From positions 1-24,582 of IMG/VR virus record IMGVR_UViG_3300029917_000018: a stretch of DNA of 24,582 nucleotides; one strand, 5' to 3'. A model generated the notes under the pieces. That model was not told where the DNA came from. It did no database searches and saw only the letters and a program-made list of their open reading frames with translations. A program made the position numbers and the translations under genes. Of the stretch, positions 13,850 through 21,354 are shown in pieces; positions within the stretch are counted from its first letter, which is position 1, and each line of letters opens with the position of its first letter. The stretch is from a virus.

Positions 13850-15738
13850 CAGCTAGTCCCATAGTTTGCCTGCGATGCCATGTTGTATTGTTTAAGGCCA
13901 TCCACCACACTGGCCGCATGATCGTAGGGATCATTCGAAGTCGTAGTTAGATGCAGATTTTGGATGTTGACTTCGCTGGAGTTGGTGTTTGAAGCCATAT
14001 TCTGTGCTCTAGACTGTTGCAAGGCGGAGGTCATCTGCTGCAATGAAATGGAAGCTTTATTGTTTCCAACGCCCGCATAATAGCTCTTGCCAGTAGCGGG
14101 ATCAGCAACGCTTGCCCATTCTTGAGCGGCGGATTTAACAGCGGCGTCTATGTCATTGCTTTTGCCGCTGATATAGTCCCCCAGAGCCTTGCGCTTGATC
14201 GTCACTAAATATTCAGAAAAGATTTTGTCCTGAGTTTCCTTGCTGAACTTGTCCTTACCGTTCAGTCCAAGAGCGGTTACGGCCTCGGAAAGAGTGCCCT
14301 TGATCATCTGATAACGGCCAGCCGCGTTGAACTTGCCAACCTTCTGCGCCATCATGACTTGATCGAGGGTCATGTTTTCAAGGTCTTCTGTGCCGGATTT
14401 ATATCCTCCAGCCTTGCCCCGATTGACGCTGTTGTAATCTCCCTCGCCGCTGGCGATGAGAGCCGCAACAGCAGAGTGAGCAACGCCACCATTCGCAACG
14501 TATGCCTGTTGGGCTGGCGTTAGCCCCTTGGGCGCAGGCATTAGTCCCGATTTCTGAAACGCGCCTATGGCCTTATTGTCGAATTTGGCCCGCCATTCGT
14601 CCTCATGGTCACGGGCATAAGAGATCGCCGCAATAGACGCAGCGATACCAGCCACCATGAGCTGGACAGGCCCAAATGCCACCAGCATTCCCGATGCCAG
14701 GGCAGACACGCCCGATAGCATCGCAGCCAGCTTTCCGCCCGTCCAAATGAGGAATAGACCCTCGGCAATCGTCTTCCATCCGCCAACAGCTTTAGCGGCT
14801 GAATTGGCCCCATGCACAAAGTCAGAGATGCCATGTCCTACCGCCGCCCAATCGACAGAGCGAATGTATGTGCCAAAATCCTTAATACCGTCAACAATTC
14901 CAGTCTCAATCCAGGCGCGGTTTTCCTGCGCCCACTTCTGAAACTCGCCCAACAGAGACACAATGGCCGGGCTAACATCGGTGAGGATGGTTCGACCTAA
15001 GCCCTGGAACGTGTCCGTCAGATCGCCATAAGCATTTTCCCGAGCAATCGCAGCGTCGGTATCGGCCTTGGATACTGCATTCAGTTCCTTCTGACGCGCC
15101 ACCAGGGCAGCAACGGCATCGTCGCCCTTGAGCAACAGGTTGATGGTTCCCTCGTCAAACCCAAGCCCCTTACCGAGCATCTGCGCACGAGGCGCATCCA
15201 TGCCCTTGAAAGCCTTAGCGGCCATCGCCAGCCGTTCCACATTGGTTGTGGTGGCGGCGAGGTACTTGTTCGGATCAATGCCAGACTGCGCAAGGCTGAA
15301 CTGCATTTCGGGCGATAGGGTGCCCTTGGATCGGAACTCTTGCATCTGGGCAGTCATGCCCTTGAGCGTGGCGTCCATGGCTGCAGCGGAGCCGCCAGCG
15401 CGGACGGCGGCACCTTCCCACGCGGAAAGGTCTTCGGTGGACATGCCGACGTTGGTTGCCAGCCGTCCTAGCGCCGCGTCCGAAGCCGTGATGTGATTGG
15501 CAAAGGACGTGATCGCAGCCGTGCCGAGGAAGGCGGCACCGAGGGCCAGGACTTGGGTTTTGATGCCCGAGAAGAACTCACCAGCCTTTTTTCCTTCCGC
15601 CTGCATGTTCTTGGCGGTTTTAGTGGCCTCGCCTTCGGTCTTTTTCAGAGACTTCACAGCCTCTTTTTGACCGTCAGTGAAGCCTTTAGGATCAAGGTTC
15701 AGAAGAACGACCAAGCTATCGATCACATCACCGGCCAT
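13849..15738 (-). CDS. Tail tape measure protein with C-terminal lysozyme-like domain, 629 aa
   Basis: This is the longest gene between the tail chaperone and the baseplate genes, the standard place for the tape measure that sets tail length. The N-terminal 60 residues are a charged helix, followed by a helical body and hydrophobic segments (LFLIWTGGKLAAMLSGVSALASGML, LMVAGIAASIAAI, about 330-375). Residues about 425-560 look like a muramidase or transglycosylase fold: ASGEGDYNSVNRG with a candidate catalytic Glu near 432-434, and GRYQM, a motif seen in lysozyme-like tail proteins. It would open peptidoglycan during DNA entry. ATG 15738 follows GAGGG with good spacing; the frame is open to a TTG at 15744, which is less likely. 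Confidence 0.88.
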   Translation of the reverse strand: MAGDVIDSLVVLLNLDPKGFTDGQKEAVKSLKKTEGEATKTAKNMQAEGKKAGEFFSGIKTQVLALGAAFLGTAAITSFANHITASDAALGRLATNVGMSTEDLSAWEGAAVRAGGSAAAMDATLKGMTAQMQEFRSKGTLSPEMQFSLAQSGIDPNKYLAATTTNVERLAMAAKAFKGMDAPRAQMLGKGLGFDEGTINLLLKGDDAVAALVARQKELNAVSKADTDAAIARENAYGDLTDTFQGLGRTILTDVSPAIVSLLGEFQKWAQENRAWIETGIVDGIKDFGTYIRSVDWAAVGHGISDFVHGANSAAKAVGGWKTIAEGLFLIWTGGKLAAMLSGVSALASGMLVAFGPVQLMVAGIAASIAAISYARDHEDEWRAKFDNKAIGAFQKSGLMPAPKGLTPAQQAYVANGGVAHSAVAALIASGEGDYNSVNRGKAGGYKSGTEDLENMTLDQVMMAQKVGKFNAAGRYQMIKGTLSEAVTALGLNGKDKFSKETQDKIFSEYLVTIKRKALGDYISGKSNDIDAAVKSAAQEWASVADPATGKSYYAGVGNNKASISLQQMTSALQQSRAQNMASNTNSSEVNIQNLHLTTTSNDPYDHAASVVDGLKQYNMASQANYGTS

Positions 15739-15740
15739 GG

Positions 15741-16387
15741 TCAATCCCTCTTATTCGCCACTCGATTGTTGTGAGCGTCAACGCTGATTATTTCGAGCAT
15801 GTCATATAGGTCTTCAGCGCCGTAAACGGTGTCAAGCTCGGACAGCGTAGCCATCCGAGTTGACACCACGGCCCCGATAGCGGCAGGAACGTTTACGTAT
15901 TCTGCGAACTTCCCGACGCCCCCAGAATGTGCTCCAAGGGAGAGCGGACGGCGGGCGGCAAAAAATCCAGGTGCATCAACAGCACCTCGCGGCGCAATTG
16001 GGCCATCGTCGCCAGTTCTTCAATGTCATCTTCCTGCAAAGCGCCAACTGGGCGGATTTCAGGCAGAGCGCCTGCACCGCGCACGATATGGGGCTTTGCA
16101 GGATCGGGAATGACCGATACGCAACTGAACAGCATTTCGTCCAGCAATTCCCGCATTTCCGGCTTGCCGAACGAACCCATGACGGCCCGAATGCCGAAAG
16201 CCGCAACGCCTGCCAGGCCCGAAGTAGCGATGTCATCGGGGACTTCCACCCCCGACAACGCCATGGCAGACAGAACGCGCATTCCCCAATATTCGGACTG
16301 ACGCACCGGCATTTCGCGGATGAGGAAGTGCTTCCCCTTGTCGCGCCCGTCAGCCGAAATAACGACGGTCAGAACCTTGCGGGCCAT
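15741..16387 (-). CDS. Tail assembly chaperone, predicted -1 frameshift product, 215 aa
   Basis: If ribosomes slip back one base at the T TTT TTG heptamer (15959-15965, after codon 143), reading continues in the -1 frame for 72 codons to TGA at 15741-15743, just before the tape measure ATG. The extension contains VGKFAEYVNVPAAIGAVV and ends with TLSELDTVYGAEDLYDMLEI, which resembles the short helical C-termini of G/GT-type chaperone extensions. This layout, an upstream chaperone whose longer form comes from a -1 shift and ends at the tape measure gene, is the known arrangement in many tailed phages. The alternative is a separate small gene with an internal start at a weakly preceded ATG, giving MATLSELDTV and so on (37 aa). 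Confidence 0.7.
15893..16387 (-). CDS. Tail assembly chaperone, unshifted form, 164 aa
   Basis: The frame runs from ATG 16387, at a TAATG junction with the tube gene, to TAA 15893. The N-terminus (VLTVVISADGRDKGKHFLIREMPV) and MRVLSAMALSG match the general pattern of myophage tail assembly chaperones, which here would bind the tape measure during tube polymerisation. The helical middle (FGKPEMRELLDEMLFSC) and the region LRREVLLMHLDFL precede the slippery sequence. It lies between the tube and tape measure genes, the diagnostic place. Most ribosomes are expected to stop here. Confidence 0.78.
   Translation of the reverse strand: MARKVLTVVISADGRDKGKHFLIREMPVRQSEYWGMRVLSAMALSGVEVPDDIATSGLAGVAAFGIRAVMGSFGKPEMRELLDEMLFSCVSVIPDPAKPHIVRGAGALPEIRPVGALQEDDIEELATMAQLRREVLLMHLDFLPPAVRSPLEHILGASGSSQNT
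15959..15965 (-). other. Candidate -1 slippery heptamer T TTT TTG
   Basis: In the chaperone frame the codons read GAT TTT TTG, which gives a perfect X XXY YYZ heptamer with U as both X and Y. Both tRNAs can re-pair after a one-base backward slip (TTT to TTT, TTG to TTT). The -1 frame is open from here to 15741. A second, weaker site is a run of five G near 15919-15923 (CTG GGG GCG). I see no obvious strong stem just downstream, although the sequence is GC-rich. Confidence 0.6.
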
Positions 16388-16818
16388 TAGATGGCCGCTC
16401 CGATGATGCTTTCCCAGTCAATGGTGAATGACCGGGGCTGCAACATCTTCTTGGCCGAGGAAAACGGCGTATACTTTTTCAGGACGCCGTTGACCAAAGT
16501 ATATGACCGGCCAATGCTAGGAAGCAGGATTTGCCCAAAGGCAAAGTATTTGTCCTGGGCGGCGCGTTCGGCGGTGTACCAAGCCTCGAACAGCGACACC
16601 GAGGGACTATCGGCCTGCAAAGCGATGGTGGTGGGGGCGATGGTAAAGACGAAGCCAGCCGACAGAATGCCATCAACGCCGATCTTGGTTTCAGCGACGT
16701 CAAGACCTTCGGCGTCGAATGCATCGTCAACGTCGAAGCCCTGCAGTTGCTGAGGCGTGGCAAACAGGCCGGTGACGCCGAGCATGAATACGGCGTTAGC
16801 GGAGGAAATAGACGACAT
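16387..16818 (-). CDS. Tail tube protein (DUF3277-like), 143 aa
   Basis: The protein begins MSSISSANAVFMLGV and continues with GFDVDDAFDAEGLDVAETKIGVDG, FVFTIAPTTIALQADSPS, and an ending of MLQPRSFTIDWESIIGAAI. This resembles the DUF3277 tube family of KPP10/Pam3-like phages, whose hexamer rings build the inner tube. Length, beta-rich pattern and position just after the sheath gene agree. The ATG is two bases after the sheath stop, with GAGGTGCAGT in the sheath 3' end as the ribosome binding region. The stop overlaps the chaperone ATG by one base. Confidence 0.85.
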   Translation of the reverse strand: MSSISSANAVFMLGVTGLFATPQQLQGFDVDDAFDAEGLDVAETKIGVDGILSAGFVFTIAPTTIALQADSPSVSLFEAWYTAERAAQDKYFAFGQILLPSIGRSYTLVNGVLKKYTPFSSAKKMLQPRSFTIDWESIIGAAI

Positions 16819-16820
16819 GA

Positions 16821-18737
16821 TTACTGCACCTCAATGGAAGCGAGGGTGATTTGCTGGATCGATCCGCCATCGGTGTACCAGAGGTTGATCGGCGGAGACG
16901 TGCGGGCAGCGCGAACCTGCGGAGTGGCCTGAAGCACCTGGAGATACCAGCCGCGAGTGCTGAGAACGCCTGCGATGTTGGCCCCGGCAGCGGTGTTGAC
17001 TTCCACAATCTGACCGGCGGAGAGATTGACGCCGGGCGAGAACACGCCATTCGAAAGAGCCTGCTGGATGGTGCCCTGGCAGACGGCATAGATCGAAGCA
17101 TCACCAGCCGCGTTGTACGGGACGGAATTGATGTTCGCCAGGAAGTTCAGCAAAGCCAACTGAAGGGCGTTGTTCAGCCAAATCTGGTTAATGAAGCTAT
17201 CGGCCCACAGATACTTTCCGCTGATCGAGCCGTTCTGGAAGAAGTTGAACTGCTGATTAGCGGTGGCATACGCGCCATAGAAGTTGTAGCCGTTGGCAAT
17301 CAAGTTGCTGGCAACGGTCGCGGTGGTGACGGTGATCGCCTGCCCAGACTGCGACTTGTAAGCCAGAGTGATGCGGCCATTGTTGGCATTATAATTGATG
17401 CTGGCGATAGTCCCGGCAACGAAGGCGTTCAGGTAGCTGTCGCTGGGATCGTACACCAAGATGGTGCCGGAATATTGAGCCTGCCCGATCAGATAGCCCA
17501 GCGAGGACGTGGCAGCCGTGCTTTGCGTGGGCGTGATATCAGTATCCCAGGCGATATAGGCGACGGCGTTGTTGGTCGAGTTGGTCCAAGCCGAGAAGGC
17601 CAGCTTGTTCGCATTGCCATAAGCATCTGGATTGAAGATCGTGGTGAACGATGCCCAATTAGTGGTGACGATGCGCAGGGCATTCATGAATGTGGCGGGG
17701 ACCGAAATGGGAGCGGCCTGCGATGTCACGGCACCAGTGACGGAAGTAAGGAACAGCGAGGCCGATAGGCTGCCGCTGGCGTATCCGATGGTGCCAGTTC
17801 CGGGAGTGCCGCCGGTCAGAATGAACGCGCCCGACACGCTATCGAATGTGCAAGTCAGAGGCCCCCCGGAAATAGTCTCAGAGATAACCGTCTGGCTCAC
17901 AGATACAACGTAGGTGCCGTCGCCGCCCGTCCCGCTGATATCGGCGGTAATGGTCGTGCCAACGGTAACGCCAGTTCCAGAGATAACCTGACCAACGGCC
18001 AAAGCGCCGGATGTGACGGCGGTGACTGTCAACTCGCCATAGGCACCACTGATCGTTTCCGAAGACACCGACTGAACGGCAGACACGGTATAAGTACCGA
18101 TGCCACCAGCCGTTCCGGTAATCTGATTGATGATGGATGTCCCGCCAATAACGCTCGAACCGCTAATGGTCGAACCGGCGTAAATGGTGCCGCTGGACAC
18201 ATTCGAAACGGTCAGCACGTTGCCGGTGATCGATCCGGTAACGCTGAAGGTCTCGGGAACAATCGAGCCAGTGACAACGCCGTCAAAATAGGCGAACCCG
18301 GAGGTGATCAGGGCGGCGGCATTGCTGAAGCTGGTAGCCCCCGACAGGTTGATGGTGCCGCTCGTCGCCGTCACGCCATTGACCGTGACACTCAGGACGC
18401 CAGAAATGGCCTGAAGCTGGGCCAGGGTCAGGCCAGAAGCATTCCCACCGCGCAGATAGGCCGGAACCGAGACAGTGGCATACTGCGCAAACAGCATGGC
18501 AGTGGGGTAGGTCGTGCAGTTCGAGAAACCCGCAAAATAGATAGCGGCGTTGGCAGCCTCAACCGAGGACGCGCCGAAATAGGAGGCGACGGCGGCGGAA
18601 GAAGTAAACGACAGAACCGAGCCAACGGGGACGCGGGTATTCGTGGTCAGAAAGACGCCGTTCAAATTCAGCCCAGAGCCGCCAGCAGACAGGACGCTCG
18701 GGACGATGTTAACAAGGTTTGACGCGGGGATTGTCAT
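16821..18737 (-). CDS. Tail sheath protein (DUF3383 family) with inserted beta modules, 638 aa
   Basis: The ends match DUF3383 sheath proteins: N-terminal ASNLVNIVPSVLSAGG, LNGVFLTTNTRVPVGSV, VASYFGASSVEAANAAIYF; C-terminal ANGYNFYGAYATANQQFNFF, KYLWADSFINQIWLNNALQ, GWYLQVLQATPQVRAARTSP. The sheath contracts to drive the tube through the envelope. At 638 residues it is longer than the family members I recall (around 400-500), and the excess lies at about 172-291, where two copies of a repeated beta module interrupt the outer part. The gene starts at ATG 18737 with GGAG at nine bases and is preceded by an intrinsic terminator whose loop is complementary to that site. The tube gene follows immediately. 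Confidence 0.88.
   Translation of the reverse strand: MTIPASNLVNIVPSVLSAGGSGLNLNGVFLTTNTRVPVGSVLSFTSSAAVASYFGASSVEAANAAIYFAGFSNCTTYPTAMLFAQYATVSVPAYLRGGNASGLTLAQLQAISGVLSVTVNGVTATSGTINLSGATSFSNAAALITSGFAYFDGVVTGSIVPETFSVTGSITGNVLTVSNVSSGTIYAGSTISGSSVIGGTSIINQITGTAGGIGTYTVSAVQSVSSETISGAYGELTVTAVTSGALAVGQVISGTGVTVGTTITADISGTGGDGTYVVSVSQTVISETISGGPLTCTFDSVSGAFILTGGTPGTGTIGYASGSLSASLFLTSVTGAVTSQAAPISVPATFMNALRIVTTNWASFTTIFNPDAYGNANKLAFSAWTNSTNNAVAYIAWDTDITPTQSTAATSSLGYLIGQAQYSGTILVYDPSDSYLNAFVAGTIASINYNANNGRITLAYKSQSGQAITVTTATVASNLIANGYNFYGAYATANQQFNFFQNGSISGKYLWADSFINQIWLNNALQLALLNFLANINSVPYNAAGDASIYAVCQGTIQQALSNGVFSPGVNLSAGQIVEVNTAAGANIAGVLSTRGWYLQVLQATPQVRAARTSPPINLWYTDGGSIQQITLASIEVQ
17865..18224 (-). 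repeat. Two tandem copies of the shared beta module inside the sheath gene
   Basis: The first copy spans residues about 172-231 (NVLTVSNVSSGTIYAGSTIS ... GTYTVSAVQSVSSETIS). The second spans about 233-291 (GELTVTAVTSGALAVGQVIS ... GTYVVSVSQTVISETIS), about 61 residues apart. They are clear relatives of the cement repeats in order and spacing of GT-LTV, GQ-ISGTGV, GTGG-GTY and SQTV-SE. Confidence 0.8.
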
Positions 18738-18784
18738 TGCGACAGGCTCCAGTTAGGCAAAGAAAAAGCCGCCGAGCTGGAGCC
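18738..18784 (-). promoter_or_regulatory. Sheath leader: complementarity between terminator loop and Shine-Dalgarno
   Basis: On the minus strand the terminator loop GGCTCCAG (18784 down to 18777) is perfectly complementary over 8 bases to CTGGAGCC (18752 down to 18745), which contains the GGAG ribosome binding site of the sheath gene. The pairing could form a pseudoknot or alternative hairpin that hides the site. The same design is present upstream of the major capsid gene. Confidence 0.5.
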
Positions 18785-18791
18785 GGGCGGC
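18759..18791 (-). terminator. Intrinsic terminator between tail terminator and sheath genes
   Basis: The minus strand reads GCCGCC (18791-18786), a 12-base loop, GGCGGC (18773-18768), then TTTTTCTTT: a GC-only stem followed by a T-run. It lies between the tail terminator stop and the sheath start. Since no clear promoter is visible downstream, it probably works as a partial terminator or as the 3' end of a processed head/neck transcript. Confidence 0.75.
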
Positions 18792-18824
18792 GGATGTTTG
18801 GCAACTTACCGGAAATTGTCCCGG

Positions 18825-19382
18825 CTAATTGATGGGGTATTCTGCCCCGACTTCCTTGATGTTAGCGACAAGCTGATCAGCAAAGTCTTGAGGCGTGGTC
18901 ACGGTCGCGTTGGCCTGAAGAACGGCGTCGATTGACCATCGTTCCTCCACCTGTTGCTCGCCATTGTGGAACGGCATTTGGCGCGGCTCACTGGCATAGA
19001 GAGGCCATACATCAACCGCCAGCCCAGCGAAGTATTCAGAAGCGTAGCCAGATCGGAACAGCGTTGAGATAATCTGCACATTGTCAGAACTTGCCGGGCC
19101 ATGCACATCAAGCTGGATTGTTACCTTCGTCGGCTGCAAATCAATCCGATTGCCAGCGACCGGAGGCGTTAGGAAAGCGCCATCGATATAGGTTGTGACG
19201 TTCAACTCAAGCCGCTCGCGCATGATCGGTGTCATGGTGACAAAGTCAACGCCTTCAGGCTCTGCGACGCGATTATCCAAGCCGCGCACCACTTCAATGC
19301 CGCCGGGCAGAATGGCGAGGAGGAAGGACCGCAGCGCCGTAAACGTCTGTTTCTCGGTTAGGCTAAGGACGGGTTGGGTCAT
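18825..19382 (-). CDS. Tail terminator / neck protein (LIC_12616-type), 185 aa
   Basis: The N-terminal pattern (LTEKQTFTALRSFLLAILPG, VVRGLDNRVAEPEGVDFVTMTPIMRERL, TTYIDG) matches the LIC_12616-type phage neck/terminator family. Strands with TKVTIQLDVHGPASSDNVQIISTLFRSGYA and RWSIDAVLQANATVTTPQDFA follow. The protein should cap the tube and sheath and join the tail to the head. It lies just upstream of the sheath gene, as in KPP10-like genomes. ATG 19382 overlaps the preceding stop (ATGA). An intrinsic terminator follows. Confidence 0.82.
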   Translation of the reverse strand: MTQPVLSLTEKQTFTALRSFLLAILPGGIEVVRGLDNRVAEPEGVDFVTMTPIMRERLELNVTTYIDGAFLTPPVAGNRIDLQPTKVTIQLDVHGPASSDNVQIISTLFRSGYASEYFAGLAVDVWPLYASEPRQMPFHNGEQQVEERWSIDAVLQANATVTTPQDFADQLVANIKEVGAEYPIN

Positions 19383-19654
19383 GATTTGAGCTTAATAACA
19401 ATCTTCACAAAATTGCGAGACAACCTAATTTTGCGTTCAGATTGAGTTTCTCGATACCCGCCACATATTGTCGATACGGATTCAATCTCGTATCCAGTGA
19501 ATGCACCGACGATTTCACCGGGCGTTTTATCCATTGGCCCCACGGATATGATGCACTTCTTGTTCAACCCCTCAATGGGGTTATTCTCGAACAGATAAAG
19601 GCCATCGGGGGACGATAGAGTTACTTCGCCATTTGTGATGTCTCTGAATTTCAT
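19379..19654 (-). CDS. Unassigned 91-aa protein, AT-richer insertion in the neck gene block
   Basis: The product (MKFRDITNGEVTLSSPDGLY ... RNFVKIVIKLKS) has no family I recognise. It appears beta-rich with a basic C-terminal strand and no signal peptide or membrane segment. The coding sequence is visibly AT-richer than both neighbours and uses codons such as AAA, ATA, TTT and AGA that are scarce in the flanking structural genes, suggesting recent acquisition. A good ribosome binding site (AGGGGAAATT) precedes ATG 19654, and the stop overlaps the tail terminator ATG, so it is translationally embedded. It could be a cargo gene or a lineage-specific neck component. Confidence 0.6.
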   Translation of the reverse strand: MKFRDITNGEVTLSSPDGLYLFENNPIEGLNKKCIISVGPMDKTPGEIVGAFTGYEIESVSTICGGYRETQSERKIRLSRNFVKIVIKLKS

Positions 19655-19662
19655 AATTTCCC

Positions 19663-20046
19663 CTATGATCCATTCTGCCTAGTTACGCACACTTTGACCC
19701 AGCCATCCTGGAATGCCCAATTTTCGAGCACAAGCGCCACCAGCCAAACGGATCCATCGGGGAACGTGATCAGGTCGCCGCCCTTGCCATCGGGCCGGGA
19801 AGTCGCCTCCCAATTGCCATTGAGATAAAGCGCCCTGCGCTCGCCCTGGATGTTTAGGCCGTCGATTTGAACTAGATCGTTATATTGTAGGCTTTGCATT
19901 TGAGCTTGGATGCTGACCGGTGCCGCATAAGCTGGCGACCGCGAACCGTCTGCATTCGTGGTATAGCCAGCCGAGGCTTGAATGGTCACGGTGATGAATG
20001 GGTTAACCGCCGATACCGCGCCCGATACAATCGAGTGAAGGTTCAT
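19663..20046 (-). CDS. Putative neck/collar or head-tail adaptor protein, 127 aa
   Basis: This beta-rich protein (ITVTIQASAGYTTNADGSRSP, VSIQAQMQSLQYNDLVQIDG, GERRALYLNGNWEATSRPD, GGDLITFPDGSVWLVALVLE, GWVKVCVTRQNG) has the strand pattern of small phage neck or adaptor proteins of the head-tail joining type. Its place between the connector genes and the tail terminator supports a neck role. I cannot name the family with certainty. The ATG is one base after the previous stop, with its ribosome binding site inside the upstream gene. Confidence 0.6.
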   Translation of the reverse strand: MNLHSIVSGAVSAVNPFITVTIQASAGYTTNADGSRSPAYAAPVSIQAQMQSLQYNDLVQIDGLNIQGERRALYLNGNWEATSRPDGKGGDLITFPDGSVWLVALVLENWAFQDGWVKVCVTRQNGS

Positions 20047-20047
20047 T

Positions 20048-20356
20048 TCACCACCCCGCTATGCGCAACATGACCTCGGAGCCGACAGGATCGGCAACGG
20101 CTTCCCTCATCGCGGCTTCATCCATCGCATTGGCCTGTTCCCGCAATGCAGCAATCAAGTCGCGCAAAGGGGCTGGATTCGGCGCGTCGTCGATATGGCT
20201 TTCGTGAAAGTCCGCCGTATCCCTCGCATATTTGGCGCGAAAGAGCATGTAGGCAGCAAAGCGGGCATTGACCGTCTCGCGCCATGATTGGTCGCCGGTT
20301 ATGACGGCAAGGCGGATGGCGTCTCTGCGCTCTACATGGCCGGACGTGTCAAACAT
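20048..20356 (-). CDS. Hypothetical helical protein in the neck block, 102 aa
   Basis: The product appears almost wholly helical and strongly charged (RDAIRLAVITGDQSWRETVN, FAAYMLFRAKYARDTADFHE, LRDLIAALREQANAMDEAAM). The position one base after the gp10-like gene and one base before the adaptor candidate means it is co-translated with head-completion genes. It could be a connector component or an assembly factor. I recognise no family and see no membrane segment. Confidence 0.55.
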   Translation of the reverse strand: MFDTSGHVERRDAIRLAVITGDQSWRETVNARFAAYMLFRAKYARDTADFHESHIDDAPNPAPLRDLIAALREQANAMDEAAMREAVADPVGSEVMLRIAGW

Positions 20357-20357
20357 T

Positions 20358-20915
20358 TCATTTCACCATGACTGAGATGTTGTCCATCATCGTCCCGCTA
20401 TCGACCAGTGGCTTGGTGGATACGCCGCTTGTGCTCTGGCCTGCCGCGACTTTTGCAGCAGCTTCGCCAACGGTTTTCCCAGTCACGACCAAATCAGGAT
20501 CAAGCTGCCGCATCTTTCGCAGCATCAAAGTGACCGGCGACAAAGCCGGGCTGTTCACATCGGCAATCGACTGAACCAATGCGCCCGCAATGTCATCTCC
20601 CACCAGCTTCAGAGCCTTGTGGGCATCGCAGTTATTCAATCCAAGCGCGGCATTAAGCTTTGCGCCCCACGTCGAGCTTTCCTTGGCAATCATAGGCCGG
20701 AAGAACGGACGCGGCGGGATGCTGGCCCTGGGTGCGCCAAACTCTTGAATGGCGGCGACGGATGCGACAGAAACAGGATCGCCGCCCCCAGTCGCCGGAT
20801 ACGTCGCGCCTTCCGCCCATCCGACCTCAACCGAAGCCGATTGCCCCAGCTTCTTCGCCAGCTTGTTCAGCCGATCTTGGAGCTTATCGCCGCCGGTAAA
20901 TGTCTTGGCTACCAT
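20358..20915 (-). CDS. Putative tail completion protein (HK97 gp10-like), 185 aa
   Basis: The pattern is that of gp10-like/virion-morphogenesis proteins: a basic N-terminal helix (DKLQDRLNKLAKKLGQSASVEVGW), then VAAIQEFGAPRASIPPRPFFRPMI, a hallmark stretch (E.G......PPRPFFRP) of the family, and further helices with ALVQSIADVNSPALSPVTLMLRK. The C-terminus (KPLVDSGTMMDNISVMVK) matches the usual L.DSG.M..SI... ending. Such proteins act in neck or tail completion. The gene overlaps the DUF4054 gene end by seven bases. Confidence 0.75.
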   Translation of the reverse strand: MVAKTFTGGDKLQDRLNKLAKKLGQSASVEVGWAEGATYPATGGGDPVSVASVAAIQEFGAPRASIPPRPFFRPMIAKESSTWGAKLNAALGLNNCDAHKALKLVGDDIAGALVQSIADVNSPALSPVTLMLRKMRQLDPDLVVTGKTVGEAAAKVAAGQSTSGVSTKPLVDSGTMMDNISVMVK

Positions 20916-21349
20916 CGGTGGACGCCATTTCCAAGCCCCGGATATCGCACCGGAGCGACGTATCGGAACGTCCTAAACTGCGTGGTCGCCGCCCAAAACG
21001 CCGCGCCGTACTTGGTCTGTTGCCAGAATTGAACCGTTCCAGGCGGATAGAGGTTTTCCGTCTGTACGCTCACGCTGCCCTCTGTGGCGTTCGAAATGCG
21101 GCCCACCAGCGGCGATGATGGCTGATTATTCAGCGGGGCATTGATCGCGGCAATGTGAGCCGTGGCCATGTTGAGGATCACCGAACGCTGACCCCCAACA
21201 CTGTCATCGTGGATCGGGCTGCATGGGGTGTTGTCGCAATAAAGCTGTGCCTCATTGAAGTAGGCTTGGGCCATCGGCTCCGCTACAAACGCGGCAAGCT
21301 CGGGATACCGTGCGGACCACGCGGTATAATCGAATGCGACGACACCCAT
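20909..21349 (-). CDS. DUF4054 head-tail connector protein, 146 aa
   Basis: The start FDYTAWSARYPELAAFV followed by QAYFNEAQLYCDNTPCSPI is typical of DUF4054, a gp6-like adaptor family placed after the major capsid gene. Further matches are RSVILNMATAHIAAINAP, a GRISNATEGSVSV segment and the PPGTVQFWQQTKYGAAFWAAT region, which normally carries W-QT-YG. It should form the ring under the portal that connects to the neck. Length is typical. It lies five bases after the unassigned gene and overlaps the gp10-like gene. Confidence 0.85.
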   Translation of the reverse strand: MGVVAFDYTAWSARYPELAAFVAEPMAQAYFNEAQLYCDNTPCSPIHDDSVGGQRSVILNMATAHIAAINAPLNNQPSSPLVGRISNATEGSVSVQTENLYPPGTVQFWQQTKYGAAFWAATTQFRTFRYVAPVRYPGLGNGVHRW

Positions 21350-21354
21350 GACTT

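Noticed and set aside
15919-15923. Run of five G as the chaperone frameshift site
   Set aside because: The A-site codon GCG cannot re-pair well as GGC after a -1 slip, and the upstream T TTT TTG fits the heptamer rule fully.
16851-17768. 305-codon plus-strand open frame opposite the sheath gene
   Set aside because: It is the same type of antisense shadow, with low-complexity charged sequence and no good ribosome binding site.
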